From the NCBI GenBank assembly GCA_947062645.1, contig CAMSQT010000072.1, forward strand, positions 1 through 6,295: a stretch of 6,295 nucleotides of DNA. Reading direction: 5' to 3'. Every line of letters begins with the position of its first letter. Within the stretch, counting starts at the first letter, position 1. Both the position numbers and the translations under genes were made by a program. Below the pieces are notes generated by a model that saw nothing but the letters and a program-made list of their open reading frames with translations, had not been told where the DNA came from and ran no database searches. The DNA comes from an uncultured Clostridium sp. Its GTDB lineage: Bacteria; Bacillota; Clostridia; TANB77; CAG-508. Positions 1 through 6,295 of this stretch are shown here, one piece after another.

Positions 1-93
1 TGGCAAAAAAATCAATTTTAAATAAGTTTTAAGGTCTTCATGGATAGTTTTAAGGCTTCTGCATCGCCACAAACGCTCTTCATCTTTTATCAT
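1..93 (-). CDS. Possible start of a further downstream gene, cut by the window edge (weak)
   Basis: An open frame starts at ATG 93-91 and stays open for 31 codons to the window edge. It begins MIKDEERLWRCRSLKT and contains two LKT units seven residues apart. The frame is open back to the TGA stop of the pentapeptide gene, but the only good Shine-Dalgarno-like sequence (AAGGAG, 123-118) is 24 bases before this ATG, too far to serve it. A competing 21-codon frame starts at ATG 83-81 and closes before the edge. I recognise no family. It could be the first codons of another operon gene or non-coding sequence. Confidence 0.2.
   Translation of the reverse strand, partial: MIKDEERLWRCRSLKTIHEDLKTYLKLIFLP
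22..59. repeat. Short imperfect direct repeat, 21-base period
   Basis: The 10-base core AGTTTTAAGG occurs exactly twice, at 25-34 and 46-55, with similar flanks (ATA before, CTTC after). The 21-base period is a multiple of three, so on the minus strand it gives two LKT units seven residues apart in the weak edge open frame. It may be chance in AT-rich DNA or a heptad repeat in a coding sequence. Confidence 0.35.
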
Positions 94-129
94 AACACTT
101 TTTACATAATGTGGTAACTCCTTACTCCT

Positions 130-765
130 TCACTTAACCTTAACCCCTAATAAATACAATAATTCTGGTGCTTGTAACATATCAATCGTTGCTCCTTTAA
201 TATCTTCTATTGATATGGCAATTCCTTCTATTTGACTGTTAGATAAATCAATGTCTTTTAGACTTGTTTTAAAAACTTGAGCATTACTTAGGTCTGCTTT
301 TTCTAATACCACGTTTTTCAATTTACTTTCTTGCCAATAGCTATTTCGTAATCCAGTATTTTCAAAAAGAACATTTTCTAAGTTTGCTGTTGTAAGATTC
401 ATGTAATTACCATTCGTTTCTAAAAAAGACACATGATATAAACTAGTTTCTACAAAATTACAGCCTGTTATTTTGCAGTTATCAAATTCACATCGAATAA
501 AGCAAGACCCTTCAAAAGAACTATTAGAAAAGTTACAATTTTTAAAACACACATCTGTAAACGTATTTTTTTCTAGTTTACTGCTTGTTATTTTTACTGC
601 GTCAAATATTACTTTTTCAAATTTTAATCCTATTAGTTCTATCCTCTCTTTTTGCAAATTTTGTAATATTTTATTTTGTAAGGTTTCTTCTTCTATCTGT
701 TCTTCTATTTTTTGAATTGGCTCTAATTTTTCTTTTTCTAGTTTCTGTGGTTTTATTATTTTCAT
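130..765 (-). CDS. Pentapeptide-repeat protein, 211 aa
   Basis: This cytosolic-looking protein has no signal peptide or membrane segment. Residues 1-45 are Lys/Glu-rich and probably helical. From about residue 46 to 195 the chain follows the pentapeptide pattern, with Phe or Leu at a central position every five residues (for example CNFSN, SSFEG, CEFDN, ADLSN, IDLSN), which folds as a right-handed quadrilateral beta-helix in known members. Six cysteines (73, 77, 88, 92, 97, 102) sit within the first coils. It ends in an ELLYLLGVKVK tail typical of this family. The start ATG (765-763) directly abuts the TAA of the Mur ligase gene (TAAATG), with GAGG eight bases upstream, so translation is probably coupled. 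Some relatives (Qnr, MfpA) mimic DNA and bind gyrase, but nothing here shows that role; the target is unknown. Family call is secure, function is not. Confidence 0.9.
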   Translation of the reverse strand: MKIIKPQKLEKEKLEPIQKIEEQIEEETLQNKILQNLQKERIELIGLKFEKVIFDAVKITSSKLEKNTFTDVCFKNCNFSNSSFEGSCFIRCEFDNCKITGCNFVETSLYHVSFLETNGNYMNLTTANLENVLFENTGLRNSYWQESKLKNVVLEKADLSNAQVFKTSLKDIDLSNSQIEGIAISIEDIKGATIDMLQAPELLYLLGVKVK

Positions 766-2148
766 TTATTTAACCTCGTATCTTTGTTTCATATAGTTTA
801 CTATTTTATTGAAGTTTTGGGCATTAGATGCTTTTATATAAATTAAATCTCCATCTTGAATGGTAGTATCTAAAGTCTTGATTAATTCTTCTATGGTTTC
901 AAATCTTTTTAACGATTTTAATTCCCCATAATATTTTGTGTTATTTCCTATAACATATATGCTATCAAGATTTAAAGTTTCTAGATACTTTCCTAGTTCT
1001 TGATGTAACTTTTTAGCTTCGTCACCTAATGCAGACATTTCTCCAATAATGGCAATCTTTCTTTTGCTTTTTTGTTTTTGAGCAGTTTCTAACCCAAGTT
1101 TTATGGCTTCTATACTAAAGTTATAAGCATCATCCATTACGATAATCTCTCTTGTTTCATTTTTCAAAACCTTAAGCCTTCCGTCTACAGGTTTAAATTC
1201 TTGGATTGCTTTTACTATATTCTCATAACGTATTTGATAGATTTCGCCTATTTTTATGGCCAATATGATATTCGTTATGTGATGCTTTCCATATAAATTA
1301 AGCATAAATTCAGTTTCTTTTCCATATATTTTTGTTTTGAATTTTAAACTTCCATTTTGTTCTTCTATCTCATAGGCTTCTTTGCTATTATATTGTATAA
1401 GTTTATAGAAGCTCGTTTCTTTTAAATTTTGTAAATATATATCTTCTGTATTGACAAATAATATTTTTTGGTCTTTGATAAAATCTGTTATGTGCAATTT
1501 TTCTTCTAAAACGGTTTCTTTGTTTTTTAAGTTATTCAAATGTTGTGAACCAATAGAATTTATAACACAAATAGATGGTTTGGTTAATTTTGATAATTTT
1601 GTCATAACATTCTTTTCACTAATTCCTTGTTCAATTACCGCCATATCATAATTTTCAAATTCTAGTAAATCTCTTGCTACATGCCATCTTGTGTTATTAT
1701 TTTGATTTTTAAAGTCATGTAATACTTTAATTTCCGTTTCCAATACTTGTGAAATCAAACTACATAGCGTTGTTTTTCCTACACTTCCAGTAACTGCTAC
1801 GATAGGTTTTTCTAGATTTCTTTTTCTACTTTCTAGTCCTAATTTGTAGATTGCTTCATTTACATTGTCTACTTCTACTATACAAATTTTAGGATTGATT
1901 TTCTTTGCTTGGTTAATTATTTTTGTATAATTTTTAGAAGCTTTGTTTATCATAAATCCTATAGTTCCTGCCTTTACTGCATCTAAAATAAAGTCTTCTC
2001 GGTTAATTTCTCGAAATAGGATGGGTATGAAAAATTCCTCTGGTTTGTGATTTTCTTTTAATACGGAGTATTTTTGGATTTTAGTTTCTGGATTTCCATT
2101 TATGATTTTTCCATTTGTGTATTTTTCTATTTCTTTTAAAAGATACAT
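766..2148 (-). CDS. murF: MurF-type Mur ligase (UDP-MurNAc-tripeptide--D-Ala-D-Ala ligase family), 460 aa
   Basis: MurF joins D-Ala-D-Ala to UDP-MurNAc-tripeptide using ATP in the cytosol, the last soluble step of peptidoglycan precursor synthesis. The three-domain Mur layout is visible: an N-terminal substrate domain (about 1-110, with EDFILDAVKAG at 51-61), a central ATPase domain with P-loop GSVGKTT at 121-127, a QHL histidine at 203 and a lysine at 217 in the place of the carbamylated Mur lysine, then YGKHH at 286-290, GRLKV at 323-327 and DDAYN at 339-343, and a C-terminal domain with IGEMSALGDEA (368-378) and His382. Length is normal. It is somewhat divergent: EQG replaces the usual EMG near 173-175 and KASNAQN replaces the usual KGSR-type motif near 439. 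It may be the main MurF or a paralogue with another substrate. AGGAG lies ten bases before ATG 2148-2146. No in-frame CGG codon occurs in it. Confidence 0.85.
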   Translation of the reverse strand: MYLLKEIEKYTNGKIINGNPETKIQKYSVLKENHKPEEFFIPILFREINREDFILDAVKAGTIGFMINKASKNYTKIINQAKKINPKICIVEVDNVNEAIYKLGLESRKRNLEKPIVAVTGSVGKTTLCSLISQVLETEIKVLHDFKNQNNNTRWHVARDLLEFENYDMAVIEQGISEKNVMTKLSKLTKPSICVINSIGSQHLNNLKNKETVLEEKLHITDFIKDQKILFVNTEDIYLQNLKETSFYKLIQYNSKEAYEIEEQNGSLKFKTKIYGKETEFMLNLYGKHHITNIILAIKIGEIYQIRYENIVKAIQEFKPVDGRLKVLKNETREIIVMDDAYNFSIEAIKLGLETAQKQKSKRKIAIIGEMSALGDEAKKLHQELGKYLETLNLDSIYVIGNNTKYYGELKSLKRFETIEELIKTLDTTIQDGDLIYIKASNAQNFNKIVNYMKQRYEVK

Positions 2149-2195
2149 TTTCTAGTTTCTCCTATTTTTGTTTCATTATATAATATATAAAATCT

Positions 2196-4036
2196 CTATC
2201 CGTTCTTCCACTTCAAACTGGCTATTGTAAAGCTCCGCATAAAAACCATTTTTCTTTAGTAATTCGTCGTGCTTTCCTTGCTCCACAATATCACCATGGT
2301 TCATAACCAAAATCAAATCTGCATTTTTAATGGTAGACAAACGATGGGCAATAATAAAGCTAGTTCTTCCCTTCATTAAATGATCCATAGCAGATTGAAT
2401 TTGAATTTCCGTTCTGGTATCAATCGAACTAGTTGCCTCATCTAAAATCAATATTTTAGGGTCTGCTAAAATAACCCTTGCAATTGTCATTAATTGCTTT
2501 TGACCAGCAGATATATTGCTAGATTCTTCATTTATAATAGAATGGTAGCCTTGTGGCAACGTTTTTATAAAATGATGTACATGGGCAGCTTTTGCAGCTT
2601 CTATTACTTGGTCATCGGTCGCTTCTTCTTTTCCATATTTAATATTATCTTTTACCGTTCCTCCAAATAGCCATGTATCTTGCAAAACCATACCAAACAT
2701 CTTGCGAAGTTCACCTCTATCAAAGTCTTTGATATTATTACCATCAATTAAAATCGCACCATCTGTTACATCATAAAATCTCATAAGTAATTTAACCATG
2801 GTTGTTTTTCCAGCACCGGTTGGACCGTACAATTGCTATTTTTTGTCCTTCTTGAACGTTGCTATTAAAGTCTTTGATAATTGGTGTTTCTCCGTCATAA
2901 CTAAACTTAACATGGTCAAAAGTAACATTTCCTTTTAACGTTTCTACTTTTTTGTTTTCTTTACTGGTTTCTACTTCTTCTGGTTCTTCTAAAAATCCAA
3001 AAATCCTTTCTGCTGCTGCTATCATAGCTTGTAACATAGAAGAAATTTGTGCAATTTGGTTAATCGGCTGGGTAAATTGTTTATTATACTGAATAAAACT
3101 TTGGATGTTTCCAACCGTTATTGTTCCATTGATGGCTAGGTAGCCTCCTGCAACAGCTACTCCTACATAACCGAACATTGGAAATAAAGTTCATAACAGG
3201 AAACATTAGTCCTGATAAAAATTGTGATTTCCATCCAGAATGATATAATTCTTTGTTTGCTTTTTCAAATTCTTTGGTTACTTTTTCTTCGCTATTGAAC
3301 GCTTTTACAATGTTTAATCCTCCATAAATTTCTTCTACTTGCCCGGTTTACCTCTGCTAAATAGGCTTGTTGTCTTTGGAAATATTTTTGTGATTTTCCG
3401 CACAATATTTTTTACCAAAATTCCTGCTACTGGCAGTATAATTAAGGAAATTAAGGTCATTTGCCAGCTAATGGAAAACATCATAATCAAAATCCCAATA
3501 ATCGTACAAATGGATGTAATGATTTGTGTAATGCTTTGGCTTAAATTAAAATTCAAGATATCGATGTCATTTGTAACAATTGATAATACTTCTCCATGCG
3601 TTCTTTTGTCAAAATATTGCATTGGTAATTTATTAATCTTTCTAATGATGTCATTTCTCATTTGATAGGTTAGGTTTTGTGAAATTCCTGTCATGGTAAA
3701 ATTTTGTACAAAGGAAAAAACAGCACTTACTAAATATAAAATTAACAAAGTGATAGCAATTTGACCAATTTTTCCAAAATCAATTCCATTTCCTCCTGAT
3801 AATTTGCTAACTAAACCATTAAAAATTTCTGTGGTTGCATTTCCTAATATTTTAGGTCCTACAATAGTAAATATAGTACTTCCAATGGCAAATAGTAATA
3901 CAATAATTAAAGCAACTCTATATTTTCCTAAGTAGTGACAAATTAATTTTTTAGCAGTTCCTTTAAAATTGCTTGCTTTGTCAATTGTTTTCTTTCCTCC
4001 TGGTCCCATTGGACCTCCTCCCATTGGTCCTGGCAT
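2196..4036 (-). CDS. Heterodimeric ABC exporter subunit 2 (catalytic NBD), 611 aa read through five CGG shift sites
   Basis: This is a half-transporter (membrane domain then ATPase) pairing with the gene before it. Skipping one C at each of five in-frame CGG codons (codons 213, 231, 288, 403, 611) gives one continuous 611-residue protein. Residues 1-16 are rich in Met, Gly and Pro; six membrane segments lie near 41-61, 93-113, 166-187, 189-208, 277-299 and 305-330. The ATPase has Walker A GPTGAGKTT (403-411), Q-loop Gln451, signature ISAGQ (507-511), Walker B with Asp531 and catalytic Glu532, and switch His563. SAGQ is a non-canonical signature, as expected for the partner that completes the degenerate site. 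Unshifted, the gene breaks into pieces ending near 3335 and 2792, and the last piece runs on to a stop at 2176. I chose ATG 4036-4034 over ATG 4057 because AAAGGAGG lies eight bases upstream. The substrate is unknown; drugs, peptides or lipids are typical. Confidence 0.85.
2200..2202 (-). other. CGG shift site 6 (exporter subunit 2, codon 611)
   Basis: The codon before is GAA. Skipping C2202 gives GGA (Gly) followed at once by TAG (2198-2196), ending the protein at ...QFEVEEG. Read without a shift, it adds RIEILYII and stops at 2178-2176. This site is inferred from the pattern of the other five and from the immediate stop, not from loss of a conserved domain, so it is the least certain of the six. 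Confidence 0.55.
2825..2827 (-). other. CGG shift site 5, first residue of Walker A (exporter subunit 2, codon 403)
   Basis: Unshifted, GTA CGG TCC AAC reads V-R-S-N and destroys the P-loop. Skipping C2827 reads GTA GGT CCA ACC, giving V-G-P-T-G-A-G-K-T-T, an exact Walker A motif. This is the clearest proof that the downstream frame is the true one. Confidence 0.9.
3171..3173 (-). other. CGG shift site 4 (exporter subunit 2, codon 288)
   Basis: AAT GTT CGG TTA soon runs into another frame. Skipping C3173 gives AAT GTT GGT TAT GTA, joining SNV to GYVGVAVAGGY in the fifth membrane segment, where small glycine-rich residues are normal for this family. Confidence 0.88.
3343..3345 (-). other. CGG shift site 3 (exporter subunit 2, codon 231)
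   Basis: GTA AAC CGG GCA becomes GTA AAC GGG CAA when one C is skipped. This gives AEVNGQVEEIYGGLNIVKAF, the usual cytoplasmic linker of exporter membrane domains (compare E.NG.VEE...G...VKAF). The extra C sits next to another C, so which of the two is extra cannot be told. Confidence 0.88.
3398..3400 (-). other. CGG shift site 2 (exporter subunit 2, codon 213)
   Basis: Unshifted, ATT GTG CGG AAA ATC leads to IFPKTTSLF and a TAG stop. Skipping C3400 reads GTG GGA AAA TCA CAA, giving VGKSQKYFQRQQAYLAEVN, a typical exporter intracellular helix (family form K.S.K.F...Q..L...N). Confidence 0.88.
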
Positions 4037-4037
4037 T

Positions 4038-6225
4038 TTAGTTTCCTCCTTTCCCATCTAGTTCTTCTTTTGATAGTTGCGATAAGGCAATTTGACGATA
4101 GGTTTCGTTGTCTTTCATCAATTCTTCATGAGTTCCAATTCCTACCACTTTTCCCTCTTCTAACACAACTATTTTTTCTGCATTTAAGATAGTGCTAATT
4201 CTTTGAGCTACAATGATAACGGTTTTATCCTTGGTTTTGCTTGCTAATGCTTCTCTTAGTTTACTGTCTGTTTTAAAATCCAAAGCTGAAAAACTATCGT
4301 CAAATACAAATATTTCTGGATTTTTGGCTATGGCTCTTGCAATTGCTAGACGTTGTTTTTGTCCACCAGATACATTGCTTCCCCCTTGTGCAATTGGCTC
4401 TTGATATTGTTTTTCTTTTTCTTCAATAAATTCTATTGCCTGAGCAATTTTAACCGCCTCTATCATTTGTTCGTTTTTCATATTGTCATTTGCATATTTT
4501 ATATTGCTTTCAATGGTTCCAGAAAATAACACTCCTTTTTGTGGTACTAATCCGGATAATGTCTCTTAGGCTTTTTAAAGAAACTTCTTTTATATTAACA
4601 CCATCAATTAAAAGTTCTCCTCCTGTTACATCATAAAATCTTGGTATTAAATTAACAACTGTAGACTTTCCACTTCCTGTACTTCCAATAATAGCTGTCG
4701 TTTCTCCTGGATTTGCTGTAAAGTTTATGTCTTCTAATACTTCTGAATCAGCATCTGGGTAACGGAAAGATACATTTTTAAATTCAACTAAGCCTTTTTT
4801 ACTACTATCAAATTTTTTAACTTCTGGTAAGTCTTGGATACTCTCTTCGGTTTCAATTACTTCGTTAATACGTCTTGCTGATACAGCTGCTCTTGGTAAC
4901 ATAATAGATATCATAGATATCATTAAAAATGCCATTACAATTTGCATGGTATATTGGATAAATGCCATCATATCTCCTACTTGAATAATTCCTTGGTCGA
5001 CATTGTGTCCTCCTACCCATACAATTAAAATCATAATGGAGTTCATAATTAGCATAAGAAGTGGCATCATCATTGACATGGCACGACTCACAAATCGGTC
5101 TGTTTTCATTAGCTTGTAGTTTGCTTTTTCAAATCTACCTTCTTCTTTTTTCTCTTTATGGAAGGCTCTAATAACTGGCAAACCTGTTAAAATTTCTCTT
5201 GCTACTTGATTGATTTTGTCGACTAATTCTTGTAATTTTTTAAAGCTTGGCATAACACTAATAAACAGTGTTCCTACTACAAATAGTACAGCTAAAATCG
5301 CTACCCCAATAATCCACGCCATTTGACTATCACTATTGGTTAGCACTTTAATGAATCCTCCAATACCAATGATTGGTGCATAGACAACAACACGAAATAG
5401 CATCGTAATTAATTGTTGAATTTGTTGAATATCGTTCGTACTACGAGTAATTAAAGATGCTGTTGAAAATTGGGTTAGTTCTTTGTTAGAAAACCCAATT
5501 ACTTTTTTGAAAACTTTATCTCTTAATGTTCTTCCTAGTTTAGCAGCAACCCTTGAAGATAGTAGCATAATTGAAACAGCAGATATCATAGTAATAGAAG
5601 CTATTCCTAACATTTGAAGTCCTGCTACTAAAATATAGTTGTTTTGTAGTTTATCGGTATCTACTCCCAATTTTTGGTATAACTGCTTTACAGCTCCTAC
5701 TGCAACTTGCTCTTTAATAGAATCTTGCATATTATCAATTTTATTGGTGAATTCTGCCAATATTTGATTTGCTTGTTCTTCTGCCATATTTTTTATTGAT
5801 TCGTTTTGAATGGTTGATAATTGCATTAGTGGTGTTGCCATAATTTTAGATAATTCGTCTTTTTCTTCTTTTGAAATTTCTTTTAACACAAAAATTGTGT
5901 CTGGTTTTCCTTGATAATCTTTTCCCAAATATTTATGAATTATCTTTTCTTCTTGCCCAGTAGCCTCTTTTCCAACTAAGGTATAGTGTTTTAGGATTTC
6001 CTCTTGTTGATTATTTTCTACAAAAACAAGTAAATCTTCTATTTGTTCTTTAGCTATTATTTCTGGCACAGCATTTTCAATTCCACCTGCTTGAATTCCT
6101 ATATTTACAATTTTAGAAGTATAATCTGGCAAGGCTAAATCTGTTGTTGCTTGGATACATAGTAAAATAACAATTACGACCACCGACCAAAATGATTTTT
6201 TCAAATTTTTTAATACTTTTAGCAT
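4038..6225 (-). CDS. Heterodimeric ABC exporter subunit 1 (degenerate NBD), 728 aa read through one CGG shift site
   Basis: This half-transporter carries an unusually long loop between membrane segments 1 (about 12-31) and 2 (about 197-222): residues about 35-195 are hydrophilic and probably outside the cell. Further segments lie near 275-293, 302-324, 386-405 and 415-443. The ATPase has Walker A GSTGSGKST (514-522), Q-loop Gln562, canonical signature VSGGQ (618-622) and Walker B at 638-642. The residue after Walker B Asp642 is Asp643, not Glu, and the switch residue in VAQRIST is Gln674, not His. These are the marks of the degenerate subunit of TM287/288-type exporters. A frame break at CGG 4554-4552 splits the gene between Walker A and the Q-loop; skipping one C restores IIGLVPQKGVLFSGT. 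Upstream, AAGGAG lies five bases from ATG 6225-6223. Its stop is one base from the start of subunit 2. Confidence 0.9.
4045..4052 (-). promoter_or_regulatory. Ribosome binding site that decides the start of exporter subunit 2
   Basis: AAAGGAGG, a near-perfect Shine-Dalgarno sequence, lies inside the last codons of subunit 1 (GGA GGA AAC TAA) and eight bases before ATG 4036-4034. The in-frame ATG at 4057 lies upstream of it and has no comparable site, so the shorter protein beginning MPGPMGGG is the better call. The overlap with the end of subunit 1 suggests coupled translation and balanced subunit amounts. Confidence 0.8.
4552..4554 (-). other. CGG shift site 1 (exporter subunit 1, codon 558)
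   Basis: GAC ATT ATC CGG ATT continues for 13 meaningless residues and stops. Skipping one C reads ATC GGA TTA GTA CCA CAA, giving IIGLVPQKGVLFSGT, the standard Q-loop region. The extra C follows another C, so the two are interchangeable. The site lies in the palindrome ATCCGGAT. Confidence 0.9.
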
Positions 6226-6251
6226 GTTTTCTCCTTCCTTGGGGATAGGGG

Positions 6252-6295
6252 AGATCGGAAGAGCGTCGTGTAGGGAAAGAGTGTTGGATCGAGTG
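6252..6295. other. Illumina TruSeq adapter with 8-base index (not genomic)
   Basis: The sequence from 6252 begins AGATCGGAAGAGC and continues GTCGTGTAGGGAAAGAGTGT to 6284, which is the standard TruSeq read-2-side adapter as I know it. It is followed by eight bases TGGATCGA (6285-6292), in the i5 index position, and then GTG, the start of the constant P5 part. The biological sequence therefore ends at about 6251, only about 25 bases upstream of the first exporter gene, so its promoter is not in the window. Confidence 0.97.

Noticed and set aside
473..773. Plus-strand Leu/Phe/Ser-rich open frames opposite the pentapeptide gene
   Set aside because: They are antisense shadows of a Lys/Glu/Asn-rich coding sequence and have no ribosome binding site or family resemblance. 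The plus-strand frames at 1451-1651, 3339-3665 and 4213-4404 are rejected for the same reason.
2149..2195. Promoter between exporter subunit 2 and the Mur ligase (TATAAT on the minus strand at 2180-2175)
   Set aside because: The gap is nearly all A and T, and no TTGACA-like -35 box sits 16-18 bases upstream, so the match may be chance. No terminator hairpin is visible either.
2196..4557. Exporter genes as decaying pseudogenes
   Set aside because: All lesions are of one type (an extra C before GG at a glycine), with no internal stops, deletions or motif loss once skipped. Random decay would give mixed lesions.
2196..4557. Separate short genes for the fragments (2176-2832, 2792-3178, 3335-4057, 4038-4532, 4510-6225)
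   Set aside because: Each fragment begins or ends in the middle of a conserved ABC domain and the pieces join exactly after skipping one base.
2196..4557. prfB- or dnaX-like programmed frameshifting
   Set aside because: None of the six sites has a stop codon in the slip position, a slippery heptamer or an SD-like stimulator at a fixed distance.
4551..4558. ATCCGGAT palindrome as a restriction or regulatory site at shift site 1
   Set aside because: The palindrome is not present at the other five sites, so it cannot explain the shared pattern.
1..6251. CRISPR arrays, tRNA or rRNA genes, insertion sequences
   Set aside because: I saw no regularly spaced repeats, no cloverleaf-like segments and no transposase or terminal inverted repeats.

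Overview
The window is AT-rich bacterial DNA. Every supported gene lies on the minus strand, in the order heterodimeric ABC exporter subunit 1 (4038-6225), exporter subunit 2 (2196-4036), a MurF-type Mur ligase (766-2148) and a pentapeptide-repeat protein (130-765). Strong AGGAG-type ribosome binding sites, A/T-ending codons, TGA used as a stop and a murein ligase point to a low-GC Bacillota (Clostridia or Bacilli type). This is inference; I cannot name the species.

The two exporter genes are packed together (one base between stop and start). They encode complementary halves of one pump: subunit 1 has the degenerate ATPase site (Asp after Walker B, Gln switch) and subunit 2 has the catalytic Glu and His but an altered signature (SAGQ). 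After a 47-base gap come the Mur ligase and the pentapeptide protein, joined directly stop-to-start (TAAATG). The last 129 bases on the left hold only a weak, edge-truncated open frame and a short direct repeat.

The standout observation is that neither exporter gene can be read through in one frame. Six single-base shifts are needed, and all six have the same form: an in-frame CGG codon where skipping the C lets the next triplet be read as a glycine codon (GGA, GGG or GGT) and restores the conserved protein. The sites are the CGG triplets at 4554-4552, 3400-3398, 3345-3343, 3173-3171, 2827-2825 and 2202-2200. They are also the only in-frame CGG codons I find in any gene here. After correction subunit 1 is 728 residues and subunit 2 is 611 residues, with all expected ABC motifs. 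Either this genome uses +1 frameshifting at a hungry or unassigned CGG codon (comparable to the AGG/CCC shifts in Perkinsus mitochondrial cox1), or a systematic error inserted a C before GG.

The right end (6252-6295) is not genomic. It is an Illumina TruSeq adapter with an 8-base index, so this is a contig end with untrimmed adapter. That is a real reason for caution about base-level accuracy.
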